Below, in pieces: positions 10,364 through 23,800 of a stretch of DNA of 64,000 nt. Below the pieces are notes generated by a model. That model saw only the letters and a program-made list of their open reading frames with translations, did not search any database and was not told the origin of the DNA. Both the position numbers and the translations under genes were made by a program. Each line of letters starts with the position of its first letter. Within the stretch, counting starts at the first letter, position 1. Source of the stretch: Pochonia chlamydosporia 170 (taxonomy: Eukaryota; Ascomycota; Sordariomycetes; Hypocreales; Clavicipitaceae); assembly GCF_001653235.2 (NCBI RefSeq), contig NC_035790.1, positions 682,001 to 746,000 on the forward strand, in the 5' to 3' direction.

Positions 10364-13300
10364 GCATAAACTTCCTCCAAATTTTGTTAGGACGCATTTC
10401 CTTTAATAACAGTAGACGATCAAAAAGTCATTCACTCACATTTGCAACACACTTCCCTTTGTTCTAAACAAGGTCTTTTTGATGAAATGGACAACAAGAG
10501 CATTGGGACTATACTTTAATCATGGTGGAATGGTGGAAAGTATGGTTTTCGACACAACATTTGCACGGATCCTCTGGAATTCGCTTCCCCTTTTTTGTAT
10601 TGTTAGAGGAAATATCGGCAACATGGCGCTCTGCGGTTTTTGCTTTTTTTATCAACTTTGGTATATTTGTATCTTTTTTTCACGTTTGTGATGGTTCCCA
10701 TTGCGGTTTGCTGAACCTTAGCTTTGTGTTCTTGCTTTGTTTTTGTTGGTCGTGGTGTAGTTTTAGTTGTAATGCAATGACGGCTGTTGACTGGACTTGC
10801 GATGATGTTGGAGAGTCGTTTTCTTGAACTAAGCGAGGCGAGTGAGGCGTGGGTTGATGTTGAGAGGCTTTTGGGTTGTGCAACGAGCATGGCCTATGAG
10901 TGAATAGACAGTCATTGTCTTATCTTTATTGGGATACCAAGTGGATGTATGTGCTGTATAATGCCTGGCTGTTGGCATTGACGTCGAATCTCCCTCCTAT
11001 TTGCGTCCTTGCCCTGTAGGGTTTTCGCCTCATAGTGTATTTGGACTCTTGATCTCGGGCATAGTGAGGACGTGAAGTGACATAAACATATGAAAGAGTT
11101 TGGAATCACAGTGGTTATTTACAGTGACGGGTTTGACTGCTCGCTACGATCGAAGGTGGTCGAGAAGACAATTACCAATACTTCCTGGGTAGTACTGATG
11201 CCCTCAATCATTGGCTTGGTGTGACAGCCGTCTTATAGTGTGAGAGTGTAACTCGCTTCTATTCATCACCATGGTTAGTTGGTTGCGAAGTAAATAACAT
11301 AAGAGGCCAGTAGGGAGATTAGTACCCGGCGGATTAGTGAATGAATTGTTGCCGAATTCGTTTATTTTATAAAAATCGTGGATCGTCATCACATTGTCAG
11401 CTGTCTACTTAGTCATGATATTCGTTAACATACCCTACAGCTCGATGGCGTCGTGGATCGCGATTCATCATGTTTTGATCCTTGGTTGATTAGAAAGGGC
11501 TTCTCGGTTTACAGGTGATTCTAATCGACTCACTTCGCATGTATATTAGCCCATTCATTTACTCCTCTACGTATCTATGCACATATCATTGCAATACAAG
11601 GCATATTGGATAGTCTCGCTAGCTGCTCGACTCCGATGGATTGTGCACTAGTTGTCCGACTACCTAAAGCACCTACGTAGGTAGGCATATAATAGCATTT
11701 CACTCTTTAATCACACTCGGCCTGGCTATACTCTTGCAAACCACATCCTTACTCAAAGATCCTAAGACTGCTGGAAGACCATGTCCACCAAACACGGCGC
11801 GAATCGAGGTATCTAGAAAGTTGCAAATCCTGCCTACCCTATCTCTTTCTCACCCCTCAGCGCACCATGCGATGGTCGTTCACCACCTCGACAATCTCGC
11901 CCCCAATCTGCGCCACAAACTGACATGGCTGAACCGTTCATTCAGCCAGACATGGTCAGGTTCGGCAACATTCACGCAAGCAAGACTTGCAGGCCACAGT
12001 CACACAAATTTTACAATTTTAGGCCCCCAGACATGAAAGGACCACCAGAAGCCCCCCCCGTTTGGTTCTCCCGTAGAACCTTTGCCGTCGAAATCTAAAC
12101 GCCGTTTGGGGGCTATCTTGATCCTGTACGCCAAAGCGGCCAAGCGACCCTGGAGATTGGAGAATGGAGACTGGCTAAAACAGTGATTTGGACTATAAAT
12201 GACTTACGTCGCCTCTGCAGGAACAAAAATACGTCCCGTGTCCAACATGCCGTGTAACGGTTCTGGAAACTCAAGTTATTCATGGCAGCCACAATGAGGT
12301 GCTTCTAATGTTGTGACTTGACTCCCCGCACTGCACGTTGACCTCTTTTCTCGTCCCGTCCAGTCCAGTCCAGTCATCAGATCAGTCAGCCTGCCGGCGG
12401 GCTATGTTTGGAAGCATATGCCACAGCTGAAACTCAGCTCGTTCGCTTAGGTGGTGTATCATTGCGACGTTGATGATCCCCAAATGTGGGTTGCCTTGGC
12501 GGGCCGTCTCGTTTCCTGCCTGCAGGTTCTTGTCCTGTTTTGCGTTATGGTTTAATTTTGGGCGTGGGTTCTTGTCTATTTTCCTCATATTCTCTCCAGA
12601 CTTCATCCACTTCGTGGTAACCATAATGGGTTTATTTCAAGTCAAGGCAAAAGGCGCTTCCACTGATTGGACATTGCCAGTGATAGAATTTGACTTGACC
12701 TATCTCTGGCTCGATGCAACCTAAAAATAGGCTCATGCAGCCATGTGCGGTGTCGTCTCCTCACACGAGCATTCATTCTCAGACTGAGTCTCACATCCAC
12801 GCTCACTCTTTGGTCATGTTCCTGATGATGTTCATGCTCCTGCTTTTGCTCACCCTCATGCTCACCCGCACGTCACTCTCAGACACATCATGGCTCGTGT
12901 CAGAGTGACATGGAAAGAGCATGGCATGGCCCCTTCCGTCCACACACCGTTTCATTGGCAATCCAGAAAGTCGGGAAGGCACGTAAGAGGCTCCCACCTT
13001 CCGTCGCAGGCGCGTAAAGCCCTTGCCTGCCCAGACTTCTGCATCAGACAAGACCAGACGAGACCCTCCCCTCTTCACGATTTGTCAACCCAAAAGGAAC
13101 ATCAAAACAAAAATAGCGTTCCCACGATAATTCTGGCCGTCAGTTTGGCACCTTGCACCAACTCCTGGCGCACAATATCACAGATTGATGACGGGTCGAC
13201 TGGGCCTGGCTCTTTCCGCCTCAACGAGTTCGCCGAAGTGGGCCGCGAATACCACCCCAGCCGCTGACAACCGTCGGTTTCTCCCAGCTCCAGGCTTGCT

Positions 13301-16300
13301 GAGACCAGGTTGACCCGGTCAATAATGCCCTCCCACATCTCGGGCGTGCCACCCTCGACTCTGGCAAGTCTGGCTTATTGGTCCCCCCCTTCGGCGATCA
13401 TACTGGTGGAATAGGCGCCGCTCAACGTGGCAGCCCTGGCAAGCTGGACAGTCTTCGAGGTGTCAGTATTGCCCAGGGCTGATGCGGCATGCCTGACACA
13501 CAGGCCGTTGGCTCGATGGCCCCCATTGCTGCATGGCGTACCTGGTCTTGGCTGGGTGCTTCCCGTCGTTCCGACTCTCGAGTGCGAAAATCTATGGGGA
13601 AAAGCCAAGAGCTGACGTCCGGACCCTGGCCGGGTACTTCCTGAAATGTTCATTTGAAGCGACCTCGCGCGACAGGTCACCTTTGCAAACCAACATGTTG
13701 GCCCAACTATTGGCTGTCTCCATCCATCCCAATGTTGAAGCTGAAAGGAGTAAAATTCGACGGTCGGACAAAAACAAAAGACGAGATTTTTGGCAGACCG
13801 CCGGTGTTGTCTGGGTTATTGAAACCAAATGCAGGCAGACAATCCATCACAAGAGTCAGAAGAGTCACAACCCAACAGCTAAGAATTCTCCGAAGCCCTT
13901 GCTCCTCGCCATTGGGCCTGTGGACAGAAAGTCTGTATCACCACACCCTTTCCCTTGTTTCGAATCTCTGCGGCTCACCACTGTGCTTGCTTGTGGCGCG
14001 CATCATTCAGTGCAAATGACATTTCGGTCACAACCCCATCGGTCGCGGGACCAATTTTGAGGGAGGAACCGAGTGCAACAGGATGTCATGTTTCAAGTCT
14101 TACACACTCTGAAAAAGAGGTGAGACGAAAGGATCCCGCGCGGTTCGGCCAACGCTCCTCAGCGAGAACCGGAGTGTGTGTGCGTGTGCTACCTCATCAC
14201 TGTCATCACAACGTGGGCAATCCTACTGTGGGCTTCTGGATCAGCATCCCTTGCTTAGCCTGTCCACGTCTGGTCTGGTTGTTACGGAGCTCATGGCATG
14301 TACTCCGTAGAACAATGCCAAAGGCGGAGCCAAGCCACTAGCTGCTCCAAGCATGCTAGTTCCACGGTGGCCCAACAACGACAACATCGATAAAGTCGTT
14401 CCAAGCTGCTTCGCAAAAGTCACAAACAAGGACAATGCCGGGGGCATCCATTCAATATGTTGCCTAGTCTGCTCCAAAGTCTTACCAACAAAACGGATTC
14501 AGTGCACTGGTGCGAGCACGCTCTTTATGGCCAACGGCGCAGATACACCACCCAACTCTGCCACTGAGGGACGCGGCCAATTCAGTCAGCAGACGTTCTA
14601 TTGGTGCATTATCTTGACCAAATCAAGCCAGTCTCACAGTCGAAACACAATTTCGTTCATCTGATTCGACTGTCGATCTTCTGACTTGCATTGCCAGGCT
14701 CACGCACTACACTCCGTTTAGAAGGACAGCATTGCCAACTTCTTTCGTCTCAGGTCGTCTTTCTTGAGAGAGGCGTTCGTCCATGGAAGCAGAAGATGTG
14801 CTTATGCAACGAGGGCTGCCAGCTGGGTGGCCCCCCATCCAGCTTCTCCATGATTTACACGGATGATGCGCACCAGGCATGGGCTCTGTTATCTTTTTCA
14901 TTTGTTTTAATTTTCCTTACTCTTCTTTCATTCCCGCCTTCAATTTCCTTTGCCCCCAATGCCGGCTTTCGCCCATGTCCTTGTAACAGGGGTGATGAAG
15001 ATCATGGCGATTGTAATCGGCAAAAGCCTGTCGCATCTAATCATCACCACTGCGTACTCCGTATTCCATACCTTAAACAGAACCAGGACTAAGGGTTACA
15101 TTTCCAACATCAGCACCAGCCTTCTATGTTTCCGAGAATGCCGTGCGCCCTTGGCTGCGCGAAACAATGATGCGTCCACTCTGCCCCGTCACTATCAGCT
15201 TACATACATAATCTGAGGCAGTGGTTCTCCGTATTGGATACGTCTGTCAAAAACAGGAACTAAAGCAGCGGCGGTTGCTACACACCCGGAATATACTCAA
15301 ATACGTACTGTTGGTTGACGACACGGGCTGGCTCCGCCACCGTCGCACCCGTCAAAACACCATCATTCAGCCCTTCAATCACTCATGCCCAGCCCTGAGT
15401 CCAGTTGATCCAAGCGGCTGCCAACCCTCGCAGCCACCGACGCCATGCCATGGGTTCTTCCCTCCTATCGTGCTCATGGTTTGAGCTCCAACAGCTTTCA
15501 GCACCGTCACCATGCTCCACCAAGTTTGGTCACATTTTAACGCCATACCCGCCACGGCCGCGGAACGCCACGCATCGCATCGCGCCCGCAGTCCGTGGTG
15601 GACTTGGTCACTGACGAGTGCACACGGCTGGCTGTCGTTACTTGACTGTTGGCTCTGCACAAAGTTCGCTCTCGCTGCAGGATGCTATCACTAGCTACAG
15701 CACAGAGGACAGTACTCCCTACTCGTCCAGGTTTTCACCAACCTGATGGGGAAAGGGGATATGTAGGTTGGCGATCATCGAGCCCAGCAACTATTGGCCC
15801 CCTTAAGGGAAAACACTTTCAACTGTGGATGGCATTGCCCCGTTTAAGGGCGGTATTCACGTAAAGGGCAGTCCGCCAGCTCTTCAAAATGGATCGAGCA
15901 TCCAGAGGGCAAAAATACAGCATGGGTGCATCCATTATTTCTCTCCTCTCGTCCCAGCCCGACTACGACCTGTTGGCTCGATCAAGACGAGGCTGGACAG
16001 ACCCTGGCCCCCGAATACCCTTCCACCCTTTCCACCCCTCCATTTCCTCTCCTCATGAGTCGCAGGTGCCAGTTTCCGCCGGGTTGGTTCACCTCCACTG
16101 AGGCTGTTGCTCTTACATCTTATGTTGTCAGCCTCGACAAGGGTCACCCAAGGAACTCAATAGCGGCGGTCTGTTTCGTTCCCAGCTGTCAGCAATTGGT
16201 AGCCCGCTTTACACCATATTCGTCACAGACCGCGATTTTGTTCCCATTTCAGGCGGCGTGGACCATGTACTCTGTAATCGTTCCTGCGGGCCTCGCTCAG

Positions 16301-16838
16301 CTGCCAGGCCGGTTGGTCGCCATGGCGCTGGGATCATGGGTCGTCCGTCATCCATCATCTCCTTCCTCGCCATGAGTTGCCCAGCCTCAACCTCTTTTTA
16401 ACTTCTGCCTATTCACTCGTGACCAAGTAATCATTCTTTTCTTATCCTCTATAATTCACCAGGATATCTTGTGTTCCATTGCAGATGGGTCCTGTGTGTC
16501 ATCTCAGCACCCCATTTGTCTCATGAGGCTGAAAGCCAAACCATCCCAAGTCTTGGTCTACCATACACAACCTTCAACCTGCATTTCTGACCTCGTGTTA
16601 TCGAACGATTCTTTTGTTAGATGAACCGAATTTGACTTTCACAGCCTCACAGGTCTCTTTATACGGATACTGGCCTCGGAAGATCTCCCCCCAAATACAG
16701 GAACTGCTTACTTGAGGGTTCTTAACTTAGTAGCCGAGCTGGCTGTGTGAAGTGGTTCTTGATATTGGCAGTCTGTGACGCAAGGCGCTTTCCGGAACAT
16801 TTTTTTTCACACGCCTGCCACCATCTCACAACCTAACC
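10364..16838. other. 6.5 kb gene-free region upstream of the C2H2 regulator
   Basis: The longest stretch without a supported gene. The first about 500 bp is T-rich and fits the cytidylyltransferase 3' UTR. The rest has only short unrelated frames without family features, codon bias or intron continuity. TACTCCGTA is found at 14301 and 15055, a near copy at 15227, a TACGTAGGTA relative of the TACCTAGGTA palindrome at about 11676, and a CAAGACCAGACGAGACC cluster at about 13050. I read it as a long regulatory region and 5' UTR for the gene at 16839, possibly with a noncoding transcript. Confidence 0.5.
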
Positions 16839-19800
16839 ATGGCAAGTCTCAGAAATATCATGAACGTCGATACCGATGACGATCATGCTACTTCCCATTC
16901 TTTGAAAAGATCCATGGATTCAGGATCAAGATCTTCACAACATCCAAATGCTTCGATGGGATCTACCTCTTATGTTCGTGGCTCAGACTACTCCATGAAT
17001 AGTACATCACCGTCTCGAAATCAAAGACTAAGCCCACCAACACGCTCTTTACATTCGTTGCCGGCCGATCAACATTCGTCTACGATGTCGTATGGCCATC
17101 CCGGCAGTCGGAATCCTCATGACAGACGCCAAAGCAACGCCAGCGCTGACTCCATGGATTCGCATTACGGACAAGGACAGGTCTATGGGCATGGACATTC
17201 GGGATCGTTTTCAACGGCGCCCATGAGACCGTTTGTACCTCCACAGGAGGTTCCAGTCAAGCTGACTCCTATTACTGGAAGAGTGAGCAGAGCAAGAAAA
17301 GGAGTTCCGGTTCACACCTGTGAAATTTGCCGTCCACCAAAGGTATAGTTGAATACTCCGGTTTACTGAGATACGCGTCTCAGAGGTGCGAGTAGTTTCG
17401 GGCTAACCAACATACTCTATCCAGACGTTTACCAGAGCCGAGCACTTGAGGTTTGCTTCAACCTTGAACTAGAACTGCGACGTGATCTTGTTGTCATGCT
17501 AACCGAGATACTTAGACGACATCAACTCAGCCACCAACCTCCAGGTTTGCCCTGTACAGTTCCAGGATGCGATAAAGTATTCCACCGAAGGGATCTTCTC
17601 GAGCGCCATCAGCAAAGACAGTGAGTGGTTTCTTCTTTCATTCTACCTGCAAAACTCAGACGTGCGGATCTTATTAACCCTTCTCCGGTAGCGACCAAGA
17701 TGATCGCGTGGGAAAGCCAAGCAACGGTCAACCACCTAGCCGTTCATATCCCCAAGGAGGTAGCCGAAGACCACCCAGTTATCCCAGTTCACCGCCAGGA
17801 TCATTGATTCAAGTTCAACAGCCGTATGGTAGTGCATCACCAACCCCGTTATCAGCAGCTCCGACCCCAACCCTTTCGATGAATTCGTCTCCGTGGGCCT
17901 CACACTCAGCCAAGCCAACAACAGTTCCAGTACGACATGCATCGGACGATATCACTATGAGCGGAATCAAGAGCGAGTATTTGGTGGAACCAGTGCCGAA
18001 TCTGCAAGCGGCAGCAGCGACGCCTGCTGAGTTTTCCCAACCTCGAACGATGCCAACTATTACCACTGTGGACGGCACCTCCTCGATGTGCGTGTCAGGA
18101 ATCCCTACGCCATCCATGTCCTGGTCAGGAAGCCCGTCCATTGCGACAACAGCCGTGCACAGCAACTACTCGGCGTCACCCGTAATCTCACGCAGCAATC
18201 CACGATCAAACTTGCCCCTATCCAGTGGAGGCTGGACCGCCCCTATGGATCAACCGGTATCCAGGCCCATGCCGCCGCCCGTGATGGCCACCGGAGGTTA
18301 TTCTCTTGCGTATGGATATAGTACGTCCGTCCCACAGACGTATTCTTCAATCTATGATGATGAGCCGGCTGTTGGGATTCCCGGATACGGAGAGAGCCCC
18401 GGACTCTATGGTCCGCATATCCCGAACCCCGTCATACGCACCCTATCACCCCAACTGGTGGTTGGCCAGTCTTCAGAAACAATGGTTACAGCTCCAGCCC
18501 CGTTGCCAGCAGATCGTGTTGTCAACCCTCTTCCGTGTCCGCTAGAGCCGACTTCTAGGCTGGGATTGCTGGCTCAGGACCTGTTGCCTGTGTCACCGCG
18601 CCCAGAAGCACTTAGTGCGCTGCCAAGTTATATTGACATATTTTGGGACAAAGTACATCCCCTCTATCCAATCATCCACAGATCAACCGTGGAGGATGGT
18701 GCGGATGTTATACCGGAGCATGTCGATGCGTTACGATGTGCCATGGCTGCACTTGCGACGCAGTTTCTCGGACATCGAGAGCATCGCGTCAATGGCGGCC
18801 AACTGCATGCTTACGCATGGCGCAGATCGAAAGCCGTAAGTGAATACTGGACCAAACTTTTAACCCTGCTTAGCATGCTCATGAGCTAACTTGAAACTTT
18901 TGTAAAGTTCACGCAGTCGGCAACTTGGTCACTACCGGCCATGCAGACTGTTCTGCTCTGCGAGTACTATGCTAGGTTCCGAGGGCGACACAAGGATGAT
19001 TATCAGCCTTCGTCACGATTTCTCACCCTCTGTCAACTGGTATGTACACAGACTACAACGGTTACATATAAGTTGGAGTGTTAATGTATCTCTCTCACAG
19101 GTCTCTGGCTATGGTTCGGCCCCTGCTCAACAGCCATCCGGCAACAACACCGAGAGGTGGAACGCGTGGGTATACGTTGAGTCGTGCCGAAGACTGCTGG
19201 CTGCTTGCTTTTTACTTAGTGTTCACGGCATGTGCTACCATGAGCAGCCTTATTCCACAGTGGTGGACTTGGAGCATTTAGCCGCATCCAAATTCCCAAT
19301 TGCTCTGTCAGCAAGTACAACGTCCCTCTGGGAAGCCAGAAATTCCGATGCTTGGGCTGCCATTGATATGTCAACAATCATGTTGACAACGATTGGGGAT
19401 ATCATGGAAGATCCGACGCTATCCACTGCCGAAACAACGCCAGCATTCGATTTATCTCTGGTCATTGCCGCTCACGCTCTGCAGCTGCCACCCCGACAAG
19501 TTAGACAGGAAGTAGACTTGGTTCATGATGTATCCGGGTTCAACAGCGACGATTTGGCCATGTCGAAATACTTCACTCGTCGTCCCGGGGCCAACACTTA
19601 CCTCGCTTTGCATTACACACCACTACACGTTCTCTTGGCTGTGTCGGGTGACAGCTGGGTCTTCAACAAGAAGATCCCTGATGCCAGTTTGTTTGCCGAG
19701 CACAAGAGAAAGTTGGGTCAGTGGCGAAATTCTGGCACTTCGGCTATTGCGACTGTGTTTGCTGCTCGGGCTATTCGGGACTTCTTGGCTCTGTCGGATG

Positions 19801-20171
19801 GAGATTCGGGACAGAAATTGGCACAGGCTCACACTCCTCACGGAGTTGTGACATGCAAAGAGATTTCTGATTATTGGGGATTGTACGTCTGCACTCTTAT
19901 CTGCTGGGCATTTGGACACGTTGGCAAGAGGTCGACGACGGATAAGCGACTTTCTGCACGAGGCAGGGCAATCAAATGGATCCAGACGGTGGCAGAACTC
20001 GAGCCGGGTCAACTTCAAGTGTTGCGGAACCGCGAGGACTCGCAAACCATTGTTGGCTTCATTCGAGATATTCTGGAAAAGGATTGTCTCGGCGGACGGA
20101 ATATCCTATTCGCTGATGCAGTCGGTGTACTACGCAAGTTGGAAGAAGTGGACAACTGGAGTTGGTTTTAA
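16839..20171 (+). CDS. C2H2 zinc-finger transcription factor with fungal_trans domain
   Basis: Six exons: 16839-17342, 17425-17450, 17516-17620, 17692-18835, 18908-19039 and 19101-20171, giving 993 aa. The first ~150 residues are Ser/His/Gln-rich and disordered. Two C2H2 fingers follow. Finger 1 is HTCEICRPPKTFTRAEHLRR then HQLSH (C161, C164, H179, H183; 14 residues between the second Cys and first His, where 12 is usual). Finger 2 is LPCTVPGCDKVFHRRDLLER then HQQRH. A Pro/Ser-rich linker (about 200-430) leads to a fungal-specific transcription factor domain starting near DIFWDKVHPLYPIIHRST (about 450-800). This is a nuclear DNA-binding regulator of the C2H2 plus fungal_trans group; I cannot name the ortholog or its targets. 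Introns 1-3 cut through the fingers, and exon 2 is only 26 nt. The 6.5 kb in front suggests complex regulation, which is inference. Confidence 0.9.
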
Positions 20172-20856
20172 CTATGTTCGAAGGGAGGAAGAAAAGCTCT
20201 GCTATTTTCTTATGATTGATGACAAGACATATTCATACTCACGACAACTCTTTATTCCAAGTGGCACAGGGACGATATTTCAGCAACTACGCTGCGCATC
20301 TAACCCTGGCCGCTTGTAATGAACATTGCATTTTGGCATTTTATTGCATCTTTCATCTTGGCATAATTATTGCTTTTACTGTTCATCAGCGGCGGAACTG
20401 CAACTTCGCTTTTAGGCATGGGATTGGAAGCATAGATATCATTGACCACAAGGGTAATATTGTTTTTGTTTTGGGTTCTCGACCGGGTGGGCTAGCCACC
20501 AGTATATGGTAATATCTCTTAATATTTAAATGCTGCTTTGAATTAGTCCAGTTGTTATTAAGTGATCGTAATGGATGACATCGTCAGCACTCCGTTGTTG
20601 ATTCCCAGATACGAATGATGGGGACATGCGTCTGGAGTACGTTTAGCACATCATATATAGTAAACTGTTATATCAAATCGACAAGCTCGTAATAAGTAAC
20701 CTAATATCGAAACCATAATCAATAATAGTACATAGCCACATTCTAGCCCTCTCGTTATGTGTTTTCATCTCCTTACGATTTCACTGCCCCAACGCCTGTC
20801 GATTGCTTTATTATAAAGAAGAATAGCAACACAATGACATCCTGTTGATATCGTCA
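20172..20856. other. convergent intergenic region
   Basis: 685 bp, AT-rich, between the stops of the C2H2 factor and the Hrp1-like gene. It holds both 3' UTRs; nothing else is seen. Confidence 0.6.
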
Positions 20857-23800
20857 TCATCGAGCGTATGGATGATAGCCCCGGTTCCCTCCACGACCAC
20901 CACCCCGATAGTTTGCGCCCGGCCGGCCAGCATTCTTAGGCCCAGTGGGAGCGTTTAGGGGCGCGACGTGTCCGCCATCTGATGAGCCTTGTCCCCCGCG
21001 ACGATATCCCGCATCAGGCTGCGGGACATCGTCGTACATGCCCTCCCATGATGTTGGACCGCCACCTGCTCCTCCTCCTCCGCGACCACCGCCCATGCCA
21101 TAGCCTCCTCGGCCGCCTCGCCTGCCGCCTGATGGACCACTGGGCGGTTGTTGGTTGAACTGGTTGTTGTAGCCGCCTTGGTCTGATTGTGTTGGTGACC
21201 CTGGGCCTTGGTGTTGTTGTTGCTGGTGTTGGTTCTGCTGCTGTTGCATCATTTGCTGCTGCATCTGTTGCTGCATTTGTTGCATCATCTGAGGGTTCAT
21301 ATTGCCCATCATGTTCTGCGGGTTGTTTCCGCCGCCGCCGCCTCGACCCATCATCTGTTGCATCTGCTGCATCTGCATCATGTTCTGCCACATGGCTGGG
21401 TTCATGTTCATGCCACGGTTCATGGCCATTTGTCCTTGCATCATGGCAAAGTACTGCTGCATTCGCTGGAAGTACTGCGCCATAACTTGCGGCGTCATGC
21501 CGCTGTTGCCCATTTGCTGGCCCATGCCCTGGTTGCTGGACTGGTCGTCCTTCTTGAACTTGTTGCGCTTGGCAGCTTCTTCCTCTTCGCGGAGATTGCC
21601 ACGGGGTTGCGCCCTCTTCACCTCAACGGGTTTGCCGTGTATCTCGAGGGGTACATTGATACATGCCTCGACGCCGGCCTCGCTTTCGAATGTCACGAAA
21701 CCAAAACCTCTGGGACGCCCCGTGTCCTTGTCCATCATGAGCGTGGCGTCAACAACTCGGCCAAACTGGGCGAAATAGTCGCGGAATTCTTGATCCGTCG
21801 TCTCTTGGCTGACACCTCCAACAAATATTTTGCTTGTCTTTTCCTGTTCATCTCTTGGAATGGCTCTCTTGGGATCAATCTAGGTTCATTTCCCTCATTA
21901 GCAGGTATTCGCGTAACAATACAAGAAGACGTGGCAGTTCAAGCAAAAACATACAATCTTGCCGTCCAGAAAGTGCTCCTTAACCATGACAATATTCACT
22001 GTTTTGGCATCCTTGAATGTTAGAAAGCCAAAGCCACGCGATCGGCCAGTACTACTATCGCGCATCACGGTACATTCGACAACTTCTCCGAATTGTTCAA
22101 AGTACTCCCGAAGTGATTCTGGTTCGCTGTGTTAGGAATTTTGCATCTACTGACGGCGTCAAGCTCAGTTTCGTTTTCAACAACTCACGATCGGTAGTCT
22201 CCCAATTCAGTCCGCCAATAAACATTTTTCTAAACACACATAATCAGCTCGATATCCTATTTCGTAAATGTATATAACGTGGTGTACAAAAACAAAAAAC
22301 AAAAAACAAAAATGTCCCGCGATTGTGAGCAAGACGGGCACCAGACACCCTGGTCCATCTGACAGGAAAGGTAACTATCCCATGGCAATAGTCGTTGGCT
22401 GTTTTTGGCTGAATAGACAAGGTACGAAGCAGTTTCGGCATCAAACTGGTCAAGTGAGCGGAGCATATGCAACTGCCAGGATGCGTGGAGCTGACTAGAT
22501 CAACCATCCATACTATCCCGACTCAATGAATCCTACAACACTCGGACTGCGGAAACTCACGCCCGACAGACAGGCTGCCTCATAACTTCAAGTTCAGTCT
22601 GGATCATTTGCATGCGACTGCGGCGCATTCAGAAAAACCACCCGCAACTGCCCAGGACTGGACTAGCCCATTATGATGATGAAGCCAATGTCAGAAGAAA
22701 GAGAATTTTCTAATGGTAGGGCCAGCAGGCGGCCACAAGAGGAGATGAGATGAGAAAGAGGTTGGCGATGATGGTAAAGGCGAGGTCGATGCCTGACAAG
22801 CGAGTGCATGACAACAGGCAGCCAACACAACGACTAACGGGAAGGTATGCCAAAACGTGATGCCTATGTTTATCTTTTTCTGTCGAATTGCTTTTCTCTT
22901 CTTTCTGTTCTGTTTCTGTTCTGCTTCTGTCTGCTCTTTTCGAATTGTGCTATCGGTAGGCTCTTCTGGTCTCAACTGTTCTGTCTCATGCTAGTTATGC
23001 TCTAACCTTGAGCGCTAGTCGCCTGCGAATGAATCTAGCTGCTACAGCTTCCGATGGTGTGCGAGACTCGTATCACGAGTTTCGGATCCCCTAGTTGACG
23101 GCTATAGAAGACAGGACGGCGTCCTGTGAGAAAGACTAGAGTCGGCTGATTTTGCTTCGACATCTCCATAGGTAGATAATATACTCCAGTGTTCTGCAAG
23201 GTTGCGAAGATACTCTTTCTCTGCCTCTTGTAGTCCATGATACGCCAGTTGGACTATGGTGTCAAACCCCAACAAATCGTGGAACATGGCACCAGACCAA
23301 TCCTTCCGAGACCAGAATGAAGCCTCCCGTCATGACGGGACACCGAGAAATATTTCTTGAGATATCTGCCAAACCAGCTAGGTTGCCCAGTGACTATAGT
23401 CCTATCCGACAGAAGCTATCCGCTCAAACCTGTGCAGAAAACACCCAGGCGATAATCCAGCATGAACCTGCCTCGCCAATGCTGTAGATGGTTTCCGTTG
23501 GGACATGGCAACGGCCTCCAACAACCACGGACACGCGCTGGAGTGCCAAGGATACGGCAAAACAAGAGCATTTCACAAAAATTCACATGTGTATAAGGTG
23601 TAACAATGCTAGACTTACCCATCATCTTTGGCACTTGCCTTGTGGACAGTTCCATATGGGGGTGTTGATGAGCCCGGGTCTTGAGGGGGAGCGGCTACGG
23701 CGCTGTTAGATCCGCCCCCAAGATTAAAGTCGACTTCGTCATCATCGTCGTCGTCGGCATCTTGATGCATGTGCTCGTCCTCGTTTGCGTGGTCACTTGG

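Noticed and set aside
13533..14060. 175-codon open frame (+) in the 6.5 kb gap
   Set aside because: Sequence has no recognisable domain, is irregular in composition and overlaps equally long frames in other phases.
21208..22023. 271-codon frame antisense to the Hrp1-like gene, rich in Leu/His
   Set aside because: Leu/His runs are the reverse of CAG/ATG repeats in the Met/Gln-rich tail; not an independent gene.
22110..22140. acceptor CACAG at about 22126 for exon 4 of the Hrp1-like gene
   Set aside because: Using it breaks the frame; the CAG 7 nt further into the transcript restores TTDQSLREYF.
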